Positions 13,568 through 23,247 of a stretch of DNA of 64,000 bases are shown here, piece after piece. The notes below the pieces were generated by a model. It saw only the letters and a list, made by a program, of their open reading frames with translations, was not told where the DNA came from and ran no database searches. The translations under genes were made by a program, and so were the position numbers. Each line of letters opens with the position of its first letter. Position 1 is the stretch's first letter. This DNA comes from Niallia circulans NBRC 13626 (GTDB lineage: Bacteria; Bacillota; Bacilli; Bacillales; Cytobacillaceae), in contig NZ_BCVE01000001.1 in NCBI RefSeq assembly GCF_001591585.1, positions 62,001 to 126,000 of the forward strand, written 5' to 3'.

Positions 13568-14059
13568 ATTAAATTAAGGAATTTTATGACATTATCTTTC
13601 TTTCGATATAGAAGAAAAAGATTCCTTTATGAAAAACAGGGAAGGGAGGAACGGGTTATGAAAACTTAATATCGAGTATAAATTAATTTGTCATCTTTTC
13701 TAAACTAGATTTTAATAGGAGCCTTCTTCCATTGGTTTTCCATAAAATGCTTTTCCTCTATCCCCTTGTATAGTAAACAGTACTTCGAAATGTTGACCTT
13801 GCCCAATGAAATATTTATCGTTTAATTCCTATTAAAAATTCCATAATAAGGCAAATTTTTAACATATTACCATCAATCATCTTTTGTTCTTTTATTGTGT
13901 GACTCCATGTATAAGTCTATTGTAATAATATTCCCAGTGAAAAAGAGAAGACTACTCCATAATAAAAGAAGTGCAGTTCATTTAGTAAGACCTTAACTAA
14001 AAAGCGATAAAACTATTTAAAAGTTATGTAGGATAGAGCAGCCAAGTAAACTCACCGCT
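13568..14059. other. 492-bp region with gene remnants only
   Basis: No convincing intact gene. A 27-codon ORF (13586-13669) starts after AAGGA and encodes a very basic peptide. On the minus strand 13712-13828 keeps an open, protein-like frame of 38 codons (KYFIGQGQHFEVLFTIQGD, then KAFYGKPMEEGSY) with no start, which looks like the tail end of a lost gene. An imperfect hairpin near 14031-14058 may end the next leftward gene. Confidence 0.4.
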
Positions 14060-14404
14060 CTATAATCTTTTTAAATTATATAGTTTTGCATTAGCCACAT
14101 CGTTTACACTATTACCATAAAAATTTCCCATTTTTTCTTTCGTTAATTTTTCTAGTGTTTTTACAGCCTTTTGAAATTCTATATCTGTCATTTGCCCAGT
14201 AGCAAGAAGGGAGCATAAAATAGCAAAGCCTATTGCTGTCGTATCAATATTTACTTCAACTGCCAAATCAACATCTGAATTTCCACTACTTTTTATAGTG
14301 TTAAACGATTCATTATCATTGTTAATTCTATTAAAAGTTTTAGAAAAACCCCAGGACCTTAATCTTTCTTCATTTCGAATAGAATTGTTGTTTTTTTTAA
14401 CCAT
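14060..14404 (-). CDS. Small protein with an Asp/Val-rich segment, possibly spore-related
   Basis: A 114-residue protein with AAAGGATG before ATG 14404. The N-terminus is polar and basic; the middle has SSGNSDVDLAVEVNIDTTAI, and the C-terminal half (GFAILCSLLATGQMTDIEFQ) looks like a small helical domain. The SGNS-D-VD motif echoes the neighbouring upstream protein, so they are probably functionally paired. The low-complexity Asp/Asn style recalls spore coat or exosporium proteins, but I cannot assign a family. Confidence 0.55.
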   Translation of the reverse strand: MVKKNNNSIRNEERLRSWGFSKTFNRINNDNESFNTIKSSGNSDVDLAVEVNIDTTAIGFAILCSLLATGQMTDIEFQKAVKTLEKLTKEKMGNFYGNSVNDVANAKLYNLKRL

Positions 14405-14421
14405 ATTATCATCCTTTAAAT

Positions 14422-14445
14422 AGTGGGGTACTTATGTACCCCACT
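14422..14445 (-). terminator. Perfect hairpin between the two Asp/Asn-rich genes
   Basis: AGTGGGGTAC (14422-14431) and GTACCCCACT (14436-14445) pair perfectly with a 4-base loop. On the minus strand ATTTAAA follows, a weak tail, so it may end or stabilise the transcript of the 14456-14782 gene. Confidence 0.7.
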
Positions 14446-14455
14446 TCACTATTAC

Positions 14456-14782
14456 TTAATCAAAATCGATATCTGTGTTTTGGTCTTGATCATTATCTTG
14501 ATCAGTTTCTTGATCTGCTCTAACACGTGCGTTGCTTCTGCTATTCAAACGGATATCTACACGTGAGTTCCCAGAGTTTGTAACACGAGCAGTATTGGTA
14601 TTCTTATTTCTAACTTCTGCTTCAGCATCTGAATCTGCATCCGCACGTACATCATTATCTAAGTCAAAATCGTTATCAACATTCACCTCTGTTCTGCCAT
14701 TATTTCTTCTATTTTTAGAAGAACCCTTAAAGTAACTTTGGTTACCAGCGCTGTCATAATCTTTTCTTGACATTCTATTCAC
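14456..14782 (-). CDS. Asp/Asn/Arg-rich low-complexity protein, possibly spore coat
   Basis: A 108-residue protein with a strong GGAAAGGAG-type site before ATG 14782. It starts MNRMSRKDYDSAGNQSYFKG and then becomes an alternating Asp/Asn, Ala/Asp and Arg/Asn sequence (DNDFDLDNDVRADADSDAEA), ending in repeated DQD(N/T). It is almost entirely disordered, very hydrophilic, with no Cys and no membrane segment. Such composition is typical of coat or crust proteins in spore formers. The next gene leftward shares its SGNS motif. Assignment is by composition only. Confidence 0.55.
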   Translation of the reverse strand: MNRMSRKDYDSAGNQSYFKGSSKNRRNNGRTEVNVDNDFDLDNDVRADADSDAEAEVRNKNTNTARVTNSGNSRVDIRLNSRSNARVRADQETDQDNDQDQNTDIDFD

Positions 14783-15308
14783 TCCTTTCCTTTTCTTAAT
14801 TTCAACTTATTCATAATAAGATAAGAAAGCATAGACAATTTCTCTACTGTTATCGCCTTTTTTTTTGAGAATTGGTCTTGAATATAAGTAGATAAAGAAT
14901 AATCAACATGAAAATAACTATACAATTGTTTTAAATTTGTTGAATTAGTAATACATCCATCATAGAGAACCCAGGGTCTAGGTAAAATGCTAATGACAAA
15001 AAAACGATGAAACGTTGAAAATAAGACTAAAATAATAACAACTCAAATCAATAATAATTCCGCATATTCACTATATGAGTCTTTATATTGGAAGTACTTT
15101 TTTTATATTTAATAATTCTATAGTAATTAAATTTTAGTAAAAATAAAGAATAGAAAATATTTACTTTTTTTATAATATTCTTTTTATACTCTTTTTCAAC
15201 TATGCTTGAAAAATAATATTTTTGGGTAGTATTACTTCATATGAAAGCTTCTCAATAATTTTCATTGTGAGAAAAGCTACAAATTTTATGGAGTAGGAGA
15301 AATGATAG
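14783..15308. other. 526-bp AT-rich gene-free region
   Basis: No ORF with a plausible ribosome-binding site was found. It must hold the promoter of the leftward Asp/Asn-rich gene and that of the amylase. An imperfect inverted repeat (AGCTTCTCAATAAT and ATTGTGAGAAAAGCT, 15246-15282) just before the amylase could be an operator. Confidence 0.4.
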
Positions 15309-16757
15309 ATGGAAAATCAGACATTGATGCAATTTTTCGAATGGCATTTAGACGCAGATGGTCAACATTGGAACCGATTGAAAGAAAAAGCAGGAGAATT
15401 AAAGGAAGCTGGTATTGATTCCATTTGGATTCCACCTGTGACGAAAGCTGCCTCCAATGAAGACAATGGATATGGCGTTTACGATGTATATGATTTAGGA
15501 GAATTTGATCAAAAGGGCAGTATTCGTACAAAATATGGAACGAAAAAAGAATTACTGGAAGCAATTGAGGCATGTCATAATGTCGGAATCCAAGTCTATG
15601 TGGATGTGGTAATGAATCATAAAGCAGCAGCTGATGAGAAAGAAACATTTAAAGCAATTGAAGTGAATCCGGAAAATAGAGAAGAAGAGATATCAGAGCC
15701 ACATGATATCGAAGCATGGACAAAATTCACTTTTCCAGGAAGAGGAGATACTTATTCATCCTTTAAGTGGAACTTCCAGCATTTTAACGGAACCGATTAT
15801 GATAATAAAACAAACAAAGAAGGGGTATTCCGCATTGTAGGCGATAATAAAATGTGGAATTCAAACGTCGATGATGAATTTGGAAATTATGACTATTTAA
15901 TGTTTGCAAACATTGACTATAATAATGAGCTTGTCCAAAATGAAATGATTTCATGGGGAAAATGGCTTTACCAAACACTAAATTGTGATGGCTATCGATT
16001 AGATGCTATTAAACATATAAACCACGATTTTATAAAAAAATTCGCCACTTCCTTGCTGAAAGAAAAAGACGATTTTTATTTCGTAGGTGAATTTTGGAAA
16101 GCTGATCTGCAAGAATGTCAGGAATTTTTAGAGCAAATGGATTACAAAATCGATTTATTTGATGTCCCGCTACACTATAAATTGCACACTGCTTCTATGG
16201 AAGGAAGTAACTTTGATTTATCAACGATTTTCGAGGGAACGTTAGTAAAAGAAAATCCTCTTAATTGTGTAACATTTGTTGATAATCATGATACACAGCC
16301 AAATGAATCGTTAGAATCATGGGTAGAAGATTGGTTCAAACAAATTGCCTATAGCCTTATTTTACTTCGAAAAGACGGCTATCCAACTATATTTTACGGA
16401 GATTATTTTGGAATTGGCGGGGATGCGCCAATAGAAGGAAAAAAGGCAGCCATTGATCCCTTATTATATGTTCGCAAGAAAAAAGCTTACGGCAAACAGG
16501 ATGACTATTTTGATAATCCAAATATAATTGGCTGGGTTCGCCATGGAGAAGCTGAAATAGAAAAATCCGGTTGTGCTGTTGTCATATCCAATAAGGATGA
16601 TGGATTCAAGAAAATGTTTGTTGGTGAATCACGAAGGGGAGAAGAATGGATTGACTTTACGAACACAAGAAAAGATCACGTGACAATAGATGAAGATGGA
16701 TACGGTGAATTTCCTGTTGATGCGCAGAGTGTTTCCGTATGGGGATTAGCTGATTAA
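15309..16757 (+). CDS. Cytoplasmic alpha-amylase (GH13_5 type)
   Basis: A 482-residue enzyme with GGAGAAATGATAG before ATG 15309. There is no signal peptide (MENQTLMQFFEWHLDADGQH), so it acts in the cytoplasm, like E. coli AmyA. GH13 signatures are in order: region I DVVMNHKA (99-106), region II GYRLDAIKHI with nucleophile Asp232, region III VGEFWK with acid/base Glu261, and region IV FVDNHDTQ with Asp328. It hydrolyses internal alpha-1,4 bonds of maltodextrins or glycogen. It is monocistronic, closed by a strong bidirectional terminator. The length is normal for the subfamily. Confidence 0.93.
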   Translation: MENQTLMQFFEWHLDADGQHWNRLKEKAGELKEAGIDSIWIPPVTKAASNEDNGYGVYDVYDLGEFDQKGSIRTKYGTKKELLEAIEACHNVGIQVYVDVVMNHKAAADEKETFKAIEVNPENREEEISEPHDIEAWTKFTFPGRGDTYSSFKWNFQHFNGTDYDNKTNKEGVFRIVGDNKMWNSNVDDEFGNYDYLMFANIDYNNELVQNEMISWGKWLYQTLNCDGYRLDAIKHINHDFIKKFATSLLKEKDDFYFVGEFWKADLQECQEFLEQMDYKIDLFDVPLHYKLHTASMEGSNFDLSTIFEGTLVKENPLNCVTFVDNHDTQPNESLESWVEDWFKQIAYSLILLRKDGYPTIFYGDYFGIGGDAPIEGKKAAIDPLLYVRKKKAYGKQDDYFDNPNIIGWVRHGEAEIEKSGCAVVISNKDDGFKKMFVGESRRGEEWIDFTNTRKDHVTIDEDGYGEFPVDAQSVSVWGLAD

Positions 16758-16801
16758 AAAGATAGGGCATGTTGTTTTTACGCAACATGCCCCATCTTTT
16801 T
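16756..16801. terminator. Strong bidirectional terminator
   Basis: GATAGGGCATGTTG (16761-16774) pairs with CAACATGCCCCATC (16783-16796) with one bulge, flanked by A-run and T-run. It serves the amylase and the convergent LysE gene. Confidence 0.92.
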
Positions 16802-17441
16802 ATGAGGAAAAGAATAATTTCATCATTCCTTGATAACCAAAGTACACGCCAAATATAACTAAGGAAGCACCAGAAATAATGGAAATGCCTCTTAAAGTTC
16901 CAATTGTAAGAAAACGTCTAAAGCTATTAGTTAAAGCAGCTACAATCAAGTCCCATAAAGTAAGACCAAGAAATATCATACTGCTGTATATCAATAAAGA
17001 ACTAGTCCCATTTTCTTGGGCCGTCTTTGCTAATATCGAGCCATATATACCTAGCCAAAATAAAATAGATAACGGACTAGTTATAGACATGATAAATCCT
17101 GTTAAAAAACACTTAAACAAAGAATCTTTTCCTCGAAGGGAATCTAATTTAAGATGTTGGGCACCTACAATACTTTCCATCCCGGTATAAACCAAAATAA
17201 AGCCCCCAAATAGCCAGAGAAAAATTTGGATGATATCTATTTCAAGAAAATGAACCATGCCTATATAGACCAATATCATAAAAACACCATCTGCAAGCAT
17301 GGATCCAAAACCAACTATCCAAGCATGCCAAAAACCATTTTTTATTCCTTTGTCAATTCTCGCGGAATTTACTGGACCAATCGGAGCAGCTAATGTAAAT
17401 CCTAGCAAGATATAGCTAAGTAAGATGGTGACACTGAACAT
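16800..17441 (-). CDS. LysE/RhtB family amino-acid exporter
   Basis: A roughly 213-residue membrane protein with about six hydrophobic segments. The N-terminal ILLGFTLAAPIGPVNSARI is the LysE-family signature (APIGPVN). The start is placed at ATG 17441 behind GGGAAAG; an in-frame ATG at 17456 would add five residues. Family members export basic or neutral amino acids using the proton gradient. It is monocistronic, convergent to the amylase. A paralogue with the same signature lies at 29241-29864, about 12 kb away. The substrate cannot be read from sequence. Confidence 0.88.
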   Translation of the reverse strand: MFSVTILLSYILLGFTLAAPIGPVNSARIDKGIKNGFWHAWIVGFGSMLADGVFMILVYIGMVHFLEIDIIQIFLWLFGGFILVYTGMESIVGAQHLKLDSLRGKDSLFKCFLTGFIMSITSPLSILFWLGIYGSILAKTAQENGTSSLLIYSSMIFLGLTLWDLIVAALTNSFRRFLTIGTLRGISIISGASLVIFGVYFGYQGMMKLFFSS

Positions 17442-18485
<1,044 letters not shown>

Positions 18486-18523
18486 ATAGAAAGAAGCAAG
18501 CACTGTTTCAAAATAGAGCATCC

Positions 18524-18575
18524 GACCATAGACAAACACCTTTAAATTCAAGGTCTTTGCCTGTGGTCTTTTATA
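18524..18575 (+). terminator. Terminator after map
   Basis: GACCA (18524-18528) and TGGTC (18564-18568) close an imperfect long stem (CAAA/TTTG and CCTT/AAGG inside), followed by TTTTA. Confidence 0.75.
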
Positions 18576-18840
18576 TTCCTTTTTACTACAACTGTTTACT
18601 AAGATAAGAATAAGTATGAATTATTTGTTACGGGGAAGACGCTGAAAAAGTGCAATTGGAGTTTTTAACATATTCCTTATTATATGTTCAGTTATGAAAA
18701 AATTGGTGATACAATGTATTTATATGTTCGCGCATACAAATATTGTAAATTAAAAGTTCGAACTAGGGAAAAGCACCGCTGCTTGAAATTCTGATTGGAG
18801 TGTTCTTGTATTACCGATTAAATGAAAAGGAGAGTATTTT

Positions 18841-19260
18841 TTGAAAAAGAAGAAGTTTCTAATCACCTGCTCAGTCTTCCTTATTGTTATTTTTTCAAGT
18901 GTTTATGTATATGCTTCGACTCTTTCCATTTCTGGTAAGTCAGACAATGGCATGTGGAAGTATACTTATAAGAAAAATATAGACCCAAGTGAGCCAACAG
19001 GCTGGCAGGGTAAATTAAAACAATTAGATAAACAAAAAGTGGAAGTAAAAGAATTAACATTTACGGATAACGATGAGATATTAGCACAAACTGATTCCTT
19101 TGTGGAAGGAACAGATATAGATGGGTCAGTCACTACTCTGCATCCTTTTGCTACAGAATTTTATTTAGGGAATAGTCCGGAAAGAGGGCATATTTATAAA
19201 ATGACTGTAAAATGGCAGAAAGAGGGAGAGACATATGAAGATACTTTCACGATTCATTAA
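18841..19260 (+). CDS. Small secreted or membrane-anchored hypothetical protein
   Basis: A 139-residue protein starting at TTG 18841 behind AAAGGAGA. The first 26 residues (MKKKKFLITCSVFLIVIFSS) form a signal peptide or anchor ending near YVYAS. The mature part is beta-rich (GKSDNGMWKYTYKKN; FYLGNSPERGHIYKMTVKW), suggesting one small extracytoplasmic beta-sandwich. Similar short secreted proteins are common in Bacillus but I recognise no named family. The stretch 18576-18840 upstream holds only AT-rich DNA and presumably its promoter. Confidence 0.6.
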   Translation: MKKKKFLITCSVFLIVIFSSVYVYASTLSISGKSDNGMWKYTYKKNIDPSEPTGWQGKLKQLDKQKVEVKELTFTDNDEILAQTDSFVEGTDIDGSVTTLHPFATEFYLGNSPERGHIYKMTVKWQKEGETYEDTFTIH

Positions 19261-19320
19261 ACACTTGAACGATGTAATAGATTAATTTTAATTATAGATT
19301 TCATCGTAAACTCCACATTT

Positions 19321-19370
19321 CTAAACAAACAAGCTCTGTTTTAAAGCAGAGCTTGTTTGTTTAGAAAAAT
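19321..19370 (+). terminator. 18-bp perfect hairpin
   Basis: CTAAACAAACAAGCTCTG (19321-19338) is perfectly complementary to CAGAGCTTGTTTGTTTAG (19347-19364). The T-rich descending arm and AAAAATTT tail suggest a terminator for the secreted-protein gene. Confidence 0.85.
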
Positions 19371-19524
19371 TTAAAATTGACAATGTTTTTTAGAGAGCTC
19401 TTAAAACAATAAACGATGAAAGAATCTATAATTGCGAATTTAGCGACATTTCCTTCTATTTATATATCCATTGACATTGATGGTCATATCTCGTAACCTA
19501 GTACATGTAATTTCATAATAAAAT

Positions 19525-19767
19525 CCTTATCAGCTCGAGATGAGGTAGAGGTCGCGATTTTTATTAGTAAAAAGAGGGAAAGCCAGAGAGCTTATTGATT
19601 GCTTTTGAAAGGAAATATCGCCGAAGCACTATTATTCTCTGATAATAGTAGCTGGGTCTGCATACGAATAGGTGCAGAACTGTCATAGGATCTTACTATG
19701 ATGAACTATCCTGTTTATCTGATGGTGTTTTCGAATTTCACACCATTTAAAGGTGTGTTTTTTTTTA
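19525..19767 (+). promoter_or_regulatory. Lysine riboswitch (L box) with transcription terminator
   Basis: The conserved L-box blocks occur in order: GAGGTAGAGGTCGCGA (19542-19557), GGAAATATCGCCGAAGC (about 19610-19626), GCTGGGTCTGCATACGA then AGGTGCAGAACTGTCATAGG (about 19651-19689), and CTATCCTG near 19706. An intrinsic terminator follows: CACACC (19739-19744) with GGTGTG (19752-19757) and nine T. The segment ATGGTGT...ACACCAT can pair instead, giving the antiterminator switch. Lysine binding should stop transcription before the permease gene at 19873. A TTGACA at 19471-19476 may be the promoter -35. Confidence 0.93.
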
Positions 19768-19872
19768 TGCCTTGGAAATAATAAAAATACAATGGATTGT
19801 ATACAGATATAAGGCTTCAAGTAAATCTCCTATGTCCTAGCATGAGCAAAATACATCATAAAGGAGACAAAT

Positions 19873-21273
19873 ATGAACACAAAAGGAAAATTAGGACTGG
19901 GGATCTTAATATCCTTAGTCGTTGGAAATATGGTTGGCTCAGGAATATTTATGCTGCCACGCTCATTAGCGGAAGTTGCAAGTCCAGCTGGCGTTATTCT
20001 TGCATGGTTATTAACCGGATTTGGTGTGTTAGTCACAGCCTTAGTATTTGGAAATTTAGCCATACGCAAACCAAAATTAACAGGTGGACCACAAATTTAT
20101 GCGAAAGAGTTATTTAAACGAGGGTCCAAAAAATCTACTTTATCTGGTTTTATGTCAACATGGGGATATTGGATTGGAAATTTAGCTGGTAATGTTGCCA
20201 TTATTACTACTTTTGCTGGCTATTTATCCACTTTTTTCCCTATTCTAACAAGTGAAGCAGCATTATTCCATGTTGGCTCTTTTACCCTTTACGTGGGAAA
20301 TGCGTTAACCTTCCTTGTTTGTACCATTTTATTATGGGGAACCCATTGGATCATTTTAAACGGGCTAGAAAATGCCGGGAAATTAAATATACTTGCTACT
20401 TCTGCAAAAGTAATCGGTTTTATGCTATTTATTATTATTGCCTTATTTGCATTTGAAACAAGCAATATCCTTCCTTTTGCTGAACCGAAAGTTAATGCAG
20501 CAGGTCATTCGGTTGGTCTATTCGGGCAAATCAACAGTGCAGCTATTACAACATTATGGGCATTTATCGGGGTAGAGTCTGCCGTCGTTTTTGCCTCACG
20601 TGCAAAAAAACAGGCAGATGTTAAAAAAGCAACCATTATTGGACTATTAATTGCATTAGCAATCTATATTGGAATTAGTACACTTGTTATGGGAATTCTT
20701 TCTCAAAATGAATTAATCGCTTCGCAAAAGCCTTTAATCGATGCAATCGAAGCTGTACTAGGACCAATTGCCGGTAAAATACTAGCAGCTATCGGATTAA
20801 TCAGCTTATTTGGCTCTACAATCGGATGGATTATGTTAAGTGCAGAAGTACCTTATGCTGCTGCTAAACAAGGAATTTTTATTCCTGCTTTCTTAAAGGA
20901 AAATAAAAAAGGTATTCCAACCTTTTCTTTAGTCGTGACCAATATTTTAGGTCAATTATTTATTTTCTCCACCGTTTCAAGAAGTATTTCGCAGGCATTT
21001 GACTTTATCATTTATATTGCCACATTAAGCTATCTTGTTCCTTATTTAATTTCGTCAATCTTCCAATTAAAATTAGTTATTTCAGGAGAAACGTATACTT
21101 CCATGAAATCGAGAAAAGTAGACTTTGCTATTGGAATCATTGCAACCATTTATTCTATATGGGTAATTATTGCAGGAACTGCAGATATTAAAACATTTAG
21201 CTTCGGAGTACTTTTACTATTAAGCGGAATTCTTTTCTATAACCAATTGAATAAAGGGGCTAAACCAGAATAA
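19873..21273 (+). CDS. yvsH: Basic amino acid permease/antiporter, YvsH-like (lysine uptake)
   Basis: A 466-residue APC-superfamily protein with about 12-13 membrane segments and AAGGAGA before ATG 19873. The N-terminal GNMVGSGIFMLPRSLAEVAS is the substrate-binding unwound helix of the APA (basic amino acid/polyamine antiporter) group; later motifs include WAFIGVESAVVFASRAK. The upstream lysine riboswitch strongly indicates lysine as substrate, as for B. subtilis yvsH. Expression should rise when intracellular lysine is low. It is monocistronic with its own terminator. Confidence 0.92.
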   Translation: MNTKGKLGLGILISLVVGNMVGSGIFMLPRSLAEVASPAGVILAWLLTGFGVLVTALVFGNLAIRKPKLTGGPQIYAKELFKRGSKKSTLSGFMSTWGYWIGNLAGNVAIITTFAGYLSTFFPILTSEAALFHVGSFTLYVGNALTFLVCTILLWGTHWIILNGLENAGKLNILATSAKVIGFMLFIIIALFAFETSNILPFAEPKVNAAGHSVGLFGQINSAAITTLWAFIGVESAVVFASRAKKQADVKKATIIGLLIALAIYIGISTLVMGILSQNELIASQKPLIDAIEAVLGPIAGKILAAIGLISLFGSTIGWIMLSAEVPYAAAKQGIFIPAFLKENKKGIPTFSLVVTNILGQLFIFSTVSRSISQAFDFIIYIATLSYLVPYLISSIFQLKLVISGETYTSMKSRKVDFAIGIIATIYSIWVIIAGTADIKTFSFGVLLLLSGILFYNQLNKGAKPE

Positions 21274-21284
21274 TACACATATTC

Positions 21285-21325
21285 GAGCGGCAAAGACCTT
21301 GTTTTTACCGCTCAGTTTCTTTTTA
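21285..21325. terminator. Terminator between permease and lipoprotein genes
   Basis: GAGCGG (21285-21290) pairs with CCGCTC (21308-21313); the loop has extra AAAGAC/GTTTTT pairing and CTTTTT follows. It is shared by convergent genes. Confidence 0.75.
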
Positions 21326-21332
21326 TAAAGGA

Positions 21333-21836
21333 TTAAAGTGATTCACTCACTGTACTATCATCCCATTCCACTTCATGCTCTTTCGCAAGTTTATCTAGTT
21401 CATTCATATATTGTCGAATTAGTTTACGAGCTTCCTCCAGCATAGCATTTGCCTCTTCTACAAGTGTGATATCCTGTGTTTCTAGCGCTGTAAGTATTTT
21501 CACAAATGCATTGTATTGTGTGTCAGCGCCTTCGATATATATTTCATGAATTTCTCTTAATTCCTCTGTTTCCACTTGTACTGAATTCAACTCTTTAATA
21601 AATTCATTATAATTGGGAATAACGGTCGTTTGGATTGTATCATACATAGTCCAATCATCCGTATAATTAATACCTGAAACTGAATCGTATGCAGAAACAG
21701 CCTTTACCTCTAATTCAAATGCTGTTTTCATATCCTCATTTACATATTCAAGTAAATCCTCTCGAACTGGATCGGCTGAACAAGCAGTAATTAAAAACAG
21801 AAAGGGTAAAAACAAGATTTTAATAACTTTTTTCAC
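21333..21836 (-). CDS. Hypothetical lipoprotein, helical bundle
   Basis: A 167-residue protein with a clear lipoprotein signal: KK at the start, a hydrophobic core and LITAC with Cys19 as the lipidation site. A GGAGG-type site precedes ATG 21836. The mature part is wholly helical and acidic, with no known motif, probably a small four-helix bundle on the outer membrane face. The function is unknown. Confidence 0.7.
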   Translation of the reverse strand: MKKVIKILFLPFLFLITACSADPVREDLLEYVNEDMKTAFELEVKAVSAYDSVSGINYTDDWTMYDTIQTTVIPNYNEFIKELNSVQVETEELREIHEIYIEGADTQYNAFVKILTALETQDITLVEEANAMLEEARKLIRQYMNELDKLAKEHEVEWDDSTVSESL

Positions 21837-21924
21837 TACTCCACCTCCTTCTCCTTACTGTATGAACGAGTGGAAGTCCACTATGAAAGCTAATTGGAAA
21901 AAGATGAGCCTAATTTTTAAAACT

Positions 21925-22012
21925 ATCTTGCAATGCAAAATACTATATGGTAAGATATGTTTAAAGATAGAATCTTGCTATACAATATAACCGCTATCTT
22001 GTTAAACAATAT
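21925..22012 (+). promoter_or_regulatory. padR promoter with three matching operator copies
   Basis: The 17-bp pattern ATCTTG-N5-CAA(A/T)AT occurs three times: 21925-21941, 21972-21988 and 21996-22012. The third is the centre of a longer palindrome (GCTAT...ATAGC, 21993-22015). A promoter with TTGCAA (21928-21933), 17-bp spacing and TAAGAT (21951-21956) overlaps the first copy. The repeats are most simply binding sites for the PadR protein encoded immediately downstream. Confidence 0.75.
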
Positions 22013-22038
22013 AGCCTGAATAGAAAGGATATATGTCC

Positions 22039-22371
22039 ATGTCAAAAAGTCAGATGTTAAAGGGAGTTTTGGAAGGATGTTTACTTGCAATTATTTCAAA
22101 AGGAGAGATTTATGGCTATGAAATGATTGAAAAATTAGAAGCTTATGGATTTACCATGATTAGTGAAGGAAGTATTTATCCTGTACTTTTACGGATGAAA
22201 AAGGAAGAGCTTGTTACAGTAGAAACAAAAGCATCTCCATCTGGTCCAAAGCGCAAATATTATTCCCTTTCGGATAAAGGAGCTAAAGTCTTAGATGAAT
22301 TTGCTGACACGTGGACAGAACTGGCAACAAGTGTACATTGGTTATTAAAAGATATAAGGGAGGAGAAGTAA
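22039..22371 (+). CDS. PadR family transcriptional regulator
   Basis: A 110-residue protein. ATG 22039 is preferred over the in-frame ATG 22033 because AAAGGAT (22024-22030) is then properly spaced. The winged-helix PadR signature is clear: LKGVLEGCLLAIISKGEIYG, then EGSIYPVLLRMKKEELV and GPKRKYYSLSDKG. PadR proteins repress by operator binding and are often released by drugs or membrane stress. It directly abuts a HAAS-domain membrane gene, a common PadR-partner arrangement, and three operator-like repeats in its promoter suggest autoregulation. Confidence 0.93.
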   Translation: MSKSQMLKGVLEGCLLAIISKGEIYGYEMIEKLEAYGFTMISEGSIYPVLLRMKKEELVTVETKASPSGPKRKYYSLSDKGAKVLDEFADTWTELATSVHWLLKDIREEK

Positions 22372-23127
22372 GTGAAATTATCGAAAGAAGCAGAAACTTT
22401 TGTGGAAAATTTACATCTATATTTATTAACAACGGGAAAAAAAGAAAAGGAAATAAAAGAGATTGTCGAAGAATTGACCGATCATTTACAAGAAGCAGAA
22501 GCAAATGGAAAGAATATATCGGAAATAACAGGAAATTCCCCGAAAGCATATATGGAAAGTTTAGCAAATGAAATGCAGACGGATTTAATCGAATGGGGGA
22601 AACTATTACCACATGTATTTATTAGCTTAATTGCCTATACCTTAATCGGGAAAATTATCTTAGGGGAAAATCAATTATCTTTATTAGTTGGATTAGGTTC
22701 TCTATTTATAAGTGTTTTCATGCTTGGGATGTACGTTGTCATATTTCGTTACATTTCATCAAGAAATAGCTCAAATAAAAAAGCATTTGCCTTAATATTT
22801 CCCTTACAATTATTGATTATAGGAATGTTTTTTGTGTTAATGTTCTACGGGAATAATTATGGTCCAGTATACATGATTGATACGGTAACTAAACAACTCC
22901 TTTTCTTAATTGTTCCTTTTGTTTATTTATGCTGGTTTGCTTGGTGGAGTAAATCATGGGTTGTCTTTTTCCCTGTTATTCTCTATCTTCCAAACCTTCT
23001 AGTAAAACCTTTGCCTATGTCAGAAGAGATGAAGACTTTAACATCGTCCATTATTTTCTTTGTTTTCATGTTTGGGTATTTTATCTTGGTAATTTGGCAA
23101 GGAAAAAAAGCAAAAAAAAATACTTAA
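22372..23127 (+). CDS. HAAS-domain integral membrane protein (PadR partner)
   Basis: A 251-residue protein starting at GTG 22372, directly after the padR stop, with GGAGGAG inside the padR end. Residues 1 to about 75 form a helical soluble domain of the HAAS/DUF1700 type (TGKKEKEIKEIVEELTDHLQ). The rest has about six membrane segments and a Lys-rich end. PadR-HAAS pairs are thought to sense envelope or antimicrobial stress, but the mechanism is undefined. The operon ends at a strong terminator. Confidence 0.8.
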   Translation: MKLSKEAETFVENLHLYLLTTGKKEKEIKEIVEELTDHLQEAEANGKNISEITGNSPKAYMESLANEMQTDLIEWGKLLPHVFISLIAYTLIGKIILGENQLSLLVGLGSLFISVFMLGMYVVIFRYISSRNSSNKKAFALIFPLQLLIIGMFFVLMFYGNNYGPVYMIDTVTKQLLFLIVPFVYLCWFAWWSKSWVVFFPVILYLPNLLVKPLPMSEEMKTLTSSIIFFVFMFGYFILVIWQGKKAKKNT

Positions 23128-23136
23128 TAACCTCTT

Positions 23137-23168
23137 AAAGCATATCAGAAAAAGATATGCTTTTTTTA
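23137..23168 (+). terminator. Terminator of the padR operon
   Basis: AAAGCATATC (23137-23146) pairs with GATATGCTTT (23154-23163), followed by T. Confidence 0.92.
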
Positions 23169-23247
23169 TAAAAAACAATTGAATATTAATTCATAATAAT
23201 GTATAAATATAAATATGAAGATTCGGCGATTAAAGGGGAAAAGAACC

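Noticed and set aside
22311-22571. 86-codon frame overlapping padR and the HAAS gene
   Set aside because: It is a shadow of two well-supported coupled genes and has no ribosome-binding site.
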